This document shows, piece by piece, positions 6,396 through 11,009 of a stretch of DNA of 11,009 nucleotides. The position numbers and the translations under genes are program-made. Source of the DNA: Anaerolineales bacterium (GTDB taxonomy: Bacteria; Chloroflexota; Anaerolineae; UBA7937); contig JAUVHF010000043.1 of the NCBI GenBank assembly GCA_030593425.1, positions 1-11,009 on the forward strand, given 5' to 3'. The notes below the pieces were generated by a model. It was not told the DNA's origin. It saw nothing but the letters and a program-made list of their open reading frames with translations, and searched no databases. Numbering within the stretch: the stretch's first letter is position 1; each line of letters opens with the position of its first letter.

Positions 6396-7249
6396 GCCAG
6401 GTCGAAAAGCCTACAGTGGTACCCCTTGAGCACCCTCGGGAAAGCCTTCTACGAGAGGAGAGGCTGCCTCATATCTGGTGTTCGGGGTGCGGGATAGGGA
6501 CCGCCCTCAACTGCTTCATCGGCGCTCTGGAGAGGTCAGGACTCCCCTTGGATAAAGTGGCCATCGTATCGGGCATAGGTTGCACGGGCAGGGCGGCAGG
6601 GTATATTAAACTTGACTCCTTTCACACCACCCACGGTCGGGCCATCCCCTTTGCTACAGGGCTGAGACTGGCTAATCCGGAACTGAAAGTGGTGATCTTC
6701 AGCGGCGATGGGGATCTCATCGCCATCGGGGGGAATCATTTCATCCATGCTGCCCGCCGCAATATAGACATGACCGTCATCTGTGTTAATAACTTTAACT
6801 ATGGGATGACCGGGGGACAGGCTGGCCCCACCACCCCGGCGATGGCGAAGACGGCTACTTCGCCCTATGGCAATAGCGAGCATCCTTTTAATCTTCCCTA
6901 TTTGGCTGCCGCCAGCGGAGCGGTCTATGTTGCCCGCTGGACCACCCTGCATGTGCGACGGCTGGAACGCGCTCTTACCGAGGCACTTCTTAAAGAGGGG
7001 TTCAGTTTCGTGGAGGTGATCTCCCCTTGCCCCACCTACTTCGACCGGATGAACAGATTGGGCGAGGGGTTGGATATGATGAAATTCTACCGGGAGTCCT
7101 CAGAGATCGCCCATGGCTTGGATCCTCGAAAGGCGGATATAGACTTGGGGGGCAAGATAATCGTGGGTAAGTTCATCGATATCGAGAAGCCTACCTACCT
7201 GGACTTCCAACAGGAGATTCAGGCTAGAATGGAGGGAGAGCCTTCATGA
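6392..7249 (+). CDS. korB: 2-oxoglutarate:ferredoxin oxidoreductase, beta subunit
   Basis: This 285-residue subunit holds the thiamine pyrophosphate diphosphate site and the proximal [4Fe-4S] cluster. Visible motifs are CSGCG (C30, C33), GIGC (C64), GDGD (105-108) with AIGGNH after it, NNFNYGMTGGQ (133-143), and C213 in ISPCPTYF as fourth cluster ligand. The GMTGGQ variant is typical of the KorB/VorB group, whereas the leftward beta subunit has GLTKGQ, so the two enzymes belong to different subfamilies. It starts at an ATG overlapping the korA stop (ATGA) and ends overlapping the korC start in the same way. The C-terminal segment after residue 220 is the usual extension following the cluster cysteine. 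Confidence 0.93.
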   Translation: MSQVEKPTVVPLEHPRESLLREERLPHIWCSGCGIGTALNCFIGALERSGLPLDKVAIVSGIGCTGRAAGYIKLDSFHTTHGRAIPFATGLRLANPELKVVIFSGDGDLIAIGGNHFIHAARRNIDMTVICVNNFNYGMTGGQAGPTTPAMAKTATSPYGNSEHPFNLPYLAAASGAVYVARWTTLHVRRLERALTEALLKEGFSFVEVISPCPTYFDRMNRLGEGLDMMKFYRESSEIAHGLDPRKADIDLGGKIIVGKFIDIEKPTYLDFQQEIQARMEGEPS

Positions 7250-7827
7250 AACGGCTGGAGGTCAAGTTAGCCGGCTTCGGTGGACAGGGGATCATTCTGG
7301 CTGGCCAGATTATCGGTCAGGCTGCTGTGCTCTTCGACCAAAAGAACGCCGTCCTCACCCAAAGTTATGGGCCCGAGTCCCGGGGAGGGGCTTGCAGCGC
7401 TGACCTAGTTATATCCGAAGAGGAGATCCTCCATCCTCTGGTCATCAAACCCCAGGTGATGGTGGTGATGTCACAGGAGGCGCATGACAGGTATGCTAGC
7501 GAACTGGCCGAGGGGGGGATGCTCTTAGCGGATGCCGATCTGGTGCCTCTCCTGGCTAGACGCACGAAGAAGAGAGCTCTTCTCGCCATCCCGGCCACCC
7601 GACTGGCGGAGGAGGTAGGGCGCAGGATCGTGGCCAATATGGTGATGTTGGGTTCTTTCACCGCTCTCACGGGGGCCATCTCAGTCGAGGCTATGAAGCG
7701 CTCTATCCTCTCCTTGGTGCCCAAGGGGACGGAAGGTCTAAACCTCCAGGCCTTTGAGCGAGGCTACGAGTGTGGGAAGCGACTGGCTGCCGATAGGAGA
7801 GAGCGCTCTATTGAGGCTGAGGCCTGA
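7246..7827 (+). CDS. korC: 2-oxoglutarate:ferredoxin oxidoreductase, gamma subunit
   Basis: This 193-residue protein is the gamma subunit, a structural domain of OFORs near the CoA-binding region. It shows GFGGQG (10-15), LTQSYGPESRGGACSADLVIS and a typical C-terminal helix region (GYECGKRLA). The length is normal for the family. It starts with ATGA overlap with korB and completes the four-subunit set. The corresponding domain of the leftward enzyme is fused to alpha and has the divergent GEAGQG motif. The protein ends in an acidic tail rich in Arg and Glu. A 38-bp gap without terminator separates it from the next gene, so transcription very likely continues. Confidence 0.92.
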   Translation: MKRLEVKLAGFGGQGIILAGQIIGQAAVLFDQKNAVLTQSYGPESRGGACSADLVISEEEILHPLVIKPQVMVVMSQEAHDRYASELAEGGMLLADADLVPLLARRTKKRALLAIPATRLAEEVGRRIVANMVMLGSFTALTGAISVEAMKRSILSLVPKGTEGLNLQAFERGYECGKRLAADRRERSIEAEA

Positions 7828-7865
7828 CGACGAAGCCCCTGATCGGTGGGGATTAACTTAAAACG

Positions 7866-10800
7866 ATGGAGTGGCAAGAAGAGCGTAGGCAGAGCAGCCT
7901 AGTCATCGGCGGCGATGTCGCTGCGGCCAGAGTTGCTCTAAAGTTGACCCAAGAGGGCCAAAGGGTGCACTTGGTCACCCGGGCCCCCTCCTTAGGCCAA
8001 GCGCCCTTGGGGAACCTCCTCTCTGTAGAATGCTCACTCCTCCCCGAACTCTTAGCCGCTGCCTGTCACCCTCAGATTACCCTTCTGACCAATGCTCAAT
8101 TAACCGCCATCGAGGGGCGAGAAGGGAACTACTCAGTCACTCTACTACGTCATCCCCGCTACGTGGACGAGGAGAGGTGTGCTGCCTGCGGCCGCTGCGA
8201 GGCCAACTGCCCAGTGAGAATAGGGAGGGACTCTGATAGTAGGGCGATCTACCTCCCTTACACCAAGTCTGTGCCTGCCGCCTACGTCATCGAGAAGCGA
8301 GGGACAGCCCCCTGCCGCGCTGCCTGTCCCATCCACCAACGAGCCCAAGGTTACATAGCCCTCATCAGAGAGGGACGGTATGAGGATGCCTTGCGGGCCA
8401 TCAAGGAGGAGAACCCCTTCCCTTCCATCTGTGGCCGGGTTTGTGATCATCGTTGCGAGGATGAATGCAGCCGTCAAGGGGTGGATGAGCCGGTCTCCGT
8501 CAGGGCCCTCAAGAGGTTCGTGGCCGATTGGGCTTACGCTAAGGGGAAGACCACCCAACTGAACCCTCCCCGGGCCAAGGGTCCTCCTGTGGCCGTGGTG
8601 GGCTCCGGCCCCGCTGGTCTGACCGCGGCCCGGGAGTTGGCCCTCTTGGGTCACCGAGTCACCGTTTTTGAAGCCCTTCCCGTCCCAGGGGGGATGATGC
8701 GGGTGGGAATCCCCCCCTTCCGCTTGCCTCCCGAGTTAATACAACGAGAGATCGACGAGATCTTGGCTCTGGGCGTAGAGTTGAAACTGAACAGCCGCGT
8801 GGAGGATATCGACGCTCTCCTGGAAGAGTATGAGGCTCTATTTCTGGCCGTGGGAGCCCATCGGGGTCGGAAGTTGCCTATTCTGGGGGCCGATCTGCCT
8901 GGAGTGCTGGTGAGCACCCATTTCCTACGCCAGGTGAACCTGGACCAGGAGGTGAGAGTGGGGGAGAGGGTCCTGGTCTTGGGCGGGGGGGACGTGGCTA
9001 TCGATGTGGCTCGCACCGCAGTCCGCCTGGGCGCCGAAGGGGTAGAGATGGCCTGTCTAGAGGGCAGGGAGGCGATGCCCGCTTATCCTTGGGAGATCGA
9101 GGCTGCCGAGGCCGAAGGGGTCATAATTCACCCCTGCCGGGCTTTCAAAGAGATAGTCCACTCTGAGGGCCGGATAACTGGGGTCCAGTGCTTGGATGTG
9201 ACCTTTATGGAGTTCGACGAGGATGGGCGCCTGACTTTGGAGACCCGCCCAGGCTCGGAGCATCTGCTCCCTTGCGATACGGTTATCTTCGCCATCGGCC
9301 AAGACCCAGACCTAGGCTTCCTCTCAGATGCTGAGTTGCAGATGACTTTAAGGCGGACCATCGCCGTGGACCCCGAGACGCTGGCCACGGGGAAACCGGG
9401 TGTCTTCGCCGGGGGAGATGCGGTGACGGGCACCGCCTTTGTGGTGGACGCTATCGCCGCTGGCCATAGGGCCGCTCGCTCTATCGATCGGTATCTTCGG
9501 GGCGAAGAACTGAGTGGGGAGCCCTTCTTGCCCCCGAAGGCGGAGTTGACGGAGGAGGAGATAGCCCAGAGATTGAGCCTGGGCCTTGCCTCCCGCCGAC
9601 CCAGGGCTCAAATAGCCACCTTGCCCCCTTCTAAGGCCAAGAGGGGTTTCCGGGAGGTGGAGCTGGGTTTCACCGAGGAGCAGGCCCGAGCAGAGGCGGA
9701 GCGATGCCTCAGTTGTGGTCTCTGTAGCGAGTGTCTAGAGTGCGAGATAGCCTGCGAGACGGGAGCCATCGATCATGAGCAGAGGCCTCTAGAGTTGAGG
9801 CTACAGGTGGGCTCTATCTTGTTGGCCGATGCCCGCGAGTTAGAAGGTCTCCCCCTGAGTATAGAGACCATTAGTGCCCCATCCCTCCCTGCTCCCTCTC
9901 CCCTGACCCTTCGTCTCCCTCTAGAGGAAAGGGATTGGCGGTTGGATGGCGAGCCCAGGGTCGGGGTTTTCGTCTGCCATTGTGGTGGCTATATCGGTGA
10001 GGTGATAGATGTGGCCGAGGTATGCCGGGAGGCTAGCCGCTTGCCGGGGATCGTACATGTTCAAGAGATCCCTTACGCTTGCCTCGTCGAGGGAGCGGAG
10101 AGCATAGATGGGGCCATAACCGCTCATAACCTGAGCCAGGCCGTCTTGGCCGCCTGCTCCTGCTGCTCTTTGGATCAGATCTGCTACAGTTGCTCCTACC
10201 AGAGGGTTTCCTGTAAGATCAATCTCTCGAGATCGCCCTCCTTCTTCGAGTTCGTGAACATCAGGGAGCACTGCGCTCTTGTCCATGCTGACGAGCCTGA
10301 CCGGGCGACGGAGAAGGCAAAAGACCTTGTCGCTTCCGCCGTGGCCCGAGTCAGGCTGATGACTCTGCCTTTGCTCAAGGCTCAAGTAGAGGCCTGGCGT
10401 TGCCGAGGGTGTGGCACCTGTGAGGAGCTCTGCCAGGTCGAGGCGATTAGGGTTCGGGAAGATGGAGAGCGGCTTATCGCCCAGGTGGATGCCTCCCTCT
10501 GTACCGGCTGTGGCACCTGCGCTGCCCTTTGTCCCTCGGGAGCCATCACCGCTGGCCATATCAGCGACCGTCAGTTGGAGGTCAGCTTAGAGGCTCTCTT
10601 GGCCTCGCCGAACCCTGAACCCAAGGTGGTCGTCTTCTGCTGCAACTGGAAAGCCTACAGTGGGGCGGAGATGGCGGGGTTGCAGGGCCTATCTTATCCG
10701 CCAAATGCGAGGTTAGTCCGCTTGCAGTGTCTGGGGAGACTGCACCCGGGCTTGATCTTGAAAGCGTTCGAGTTGGGAGGGGCGGGGGTGTTGATGCTGG

Positions 10801-10985
10801 GCTGCCCGCCAGAGGAGTGCGAACACCAGTTCGGGAACCAAGGGGCCGAGGAGTTATTTAAGAGAACGCAGGCTTTGCTGGGCCTCTTAGGCATAGATAA
10901 AAGAAGGCTACGCCTGGATTCGATACCCCTTGGCGACGGACGGCTCTTCGCCCAGAAGGTAAAGAGGTTCGTCCAGAGGGTTTAG
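7866..10985 (+). CDS. Chimeric HdrA-type iron-sulfur flavoprotein with GltD/NfnB-like NAD(P)H module and MvhD-like C-terminus
   Basis: This 1039-residue cytoplasmic protein is a mosaic. Residues 15-100 resemble the first half of the HdrA flavin domain but lack a GxGxxG motif (VIGGDVAAARVAL). Then come a 4Fe-4S site (C105, C108, C111, C115), a GltD-type N-terminal domain (C150RAAC154P, NPFPSICGRVC), a flavin fold (GSGPAG 246-251), an NAD(P)H fold (GGGDVAID 373-380) and a second flavin motif (FAGGDAVTG, near 516). Next are C614, C617, C620, C623, C626 and C630, a shortened second HdrA flavin half, an HdrA CHCG domain (704-706 onward) with extra cysteines at 764-783, two Fe-S motifs (C846-C856, C879-C889) and an MvhD-like domain (about 920-1039; C925, C926, C955, C980, C985). 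It probably moves electrons between Fe-S carriers and NAD(P)H, possibly with bifurcation. Its place right after korDABC suggests it serves that enzyme. Its start has only a weak GGTGGGGA site, but an in-frame stop lies just upstream. Confidence 0.87.
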   Translation: MEWQEERRQSSLVIGGDVAAARVALKLTQEGQRVHLVTRAPSLGQAPLGNLLSVECSLLPELLAAACHPQITLLTNAQLTAIEGREGNYSVTLLRHPRYVDEERCAACGRCEANCPVRIGRDSDSRAIYLPYTKSVPAAYVIEKRGTAPCRAACPIHQRAQGYIALIREGRYEDALRAIKEENPFPSICGRVCDHRCEDECSRQGVDEPVSVRALKRFVADWAYAKGKTTQLNPPRAKGPPVAVVGSGPAGLTAARELALLGHRVTVFEALPVPGGMMRVGIPPFRLPPELIQREIDEILALGVELKLNSRVEDIDALLEEYEALFLAVGAHRGRKLPILGADLPGVLVSTHFLRQVNLDQEVRVGERVLVLGGGDVAIDVARTAVRLGAEGVEMACLEGREAMPAYPWEIEAAEAEGVIIHPCRAFKEIVHSEGRITGVQCLDVTFMEFDEDGRLTLETRPGSEHLLPCDTVIFAIGQDPDLGFLSDAELQMTLRRTIAVDPETLATGKPGVFAGGDAVTGTAFVVDAIAAGHRAARSIDRYLRGEELSGEPFLPPKAELTEEEIAQRLSLGLASRRPRAQIATLPPSKAKRGFREVELGFTEEQARAEAERCLSCGLCSECLECEIACETGAIDHEQRPLELRLQVGSILLADARELEGLPLSIETISAPSLPAPSPLTLRLPLEERDWRLDGEPRVGVFVCHCGGYIGEVIDVAEVCREASRLPGIVHVQEIPYACLVEGAESIDGAITAHNLSQAVLAACSCCSLDQICYSCSYQRVSCKINLSRSPSFFEFVNIREHCALVHADEPDRATEKAKDLVASAVARVRLMTLPLLKAQVEAWRCRGCGTCEELCQVEAIRVREDGERLIAQVDASLCTGCGTCAALCPSGAITAGHISDRQLEVSLEALLASPNPEPKVVVFCCNWKAYSGAEMAGLQGLSYPPNARLVRLQCLGRLHPGLILKAFELGGAGVLMLGCPPEECEHQFGNQGAEELFKRTQALLGLLGIDKRRLRLDSIPLGDGRLFAQKVKRFVQRV

Positions 10986-10989
10986 GCCG

Positions 10990-11009
10990 ATGGATATGGA
11001 GAAAGCGAT
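10990..11009 (+). CDS. Start of a further gene in the rightward operon (partial)
   Basis: Four bases after the stop of the HdrA chimera an ATG at 10990, with a second in-frame ATG at 10996, opens a frame that runs off the window (MDMEKA...). AGAGGG lies about 10 nt upstream. The close spacing implies the same operon. Too little is present to identify it; an HdrB/HdrC-type partner would be a natural neighbour, but that is only inference. Confidence 0.35.

Noticed and set aside
6536..6952. A 138-codon minus-strand ORF within korB
   Set aside because: It is antisense to strongly conserved korB motifs (GDGD, NNFNYG) and shows no protein family features of its own.
9921..10559. A 212-codon minus-strand ORF within the HdrA chimera
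   Set aside because: It is antisense to cysteine motifs of the real gene; its length reflects GC-rich codon structure, and it has no recognisable domain.
1..11009. CRISPR arrays, insertion sequences, tRNA or rRNA genes
   Set aside because: No regularly spaced repeats, transposase motifs, terminal inverted repeats or RNA gene signatures were seen on either strand.

Overview
This 11 kb window looks like a chromosomal segment of an anaerobic bacterium with energy metabolism built on ferredoxin. The bacterial assignment rests on three promoters of the sigma-70 type (TTGACA/TTGTCA, 17-bp spacer, good -10), clear Shine-Dalgarno sites and tightly packed operons. The anaerobic assignment rests on two complete 2-oxoacid:ferredoxin oxidoreductases (OFORs) and a very large HdrA-type iron-sulfur flavoprotein. 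Proteins rich in Glu, Lys and Arg would fit a thermophile, but the phylum cannot be fixed from the sequence alone.

Layout. The window splits into two divergent transcription units meeting at about 4850. Leftward (minus strand): a malate/L-lactate dehydrogenase family (Ldh2) oxidoreductase, a ZIP-family metal transporter with its own promoter, a 42-codon rubrerythrin-like remnant, then a two-gene OFOR made of a fused gamma-alpha subunit and a beta subunit. At the left edge is the start of another gene that seems to be broken in frame. Rightward (plus strand): korD-korA-korB-korC, a four-subunit OFOR of 2-oxoglutarate type with overlapping genes. A 38-bp gap later comes a 1039-residue protein joining HdrA parts, a GltD/NfnB-like NAD(P)H flavin module and an MvhD-like C-terminus. 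The first codons of one more gene lie at the right edge.

How the genes may work together. Each OFOR interconverts a 2-oxoacid plus CoA with an acyl-CoA, CO2 and reduced ferredoxin. The rightward operon puts such an enzyme, with its own two-cluster ferredoxin subunit, directly upstream of a protein whose domains predict electron exchange between iron-sulfur carriers and NAD(P)H. The inferred job is an electron hub linking 2-oxoacid oxidation, or reductive carboxylation, to pyridine nucleotide and possibly to an HdrBC-type partner not seen here.

The two units are driven from one bidirectional promoter whose opposing -35 boxes overlap almost completely. The same -35 block recurs 1150 bp to the left, at the end of the Ldh2 gene, where it drives the ZIP gene. 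The most unusual items are the HdrA/GltD/MvhD chimera (with degenerate flavin halves, a cysteine-rich insertion and a lost MvhD cysteine), the shared -35 promoter, the rubrerythrin-like remnant and the frame-broken gene at the left edge.
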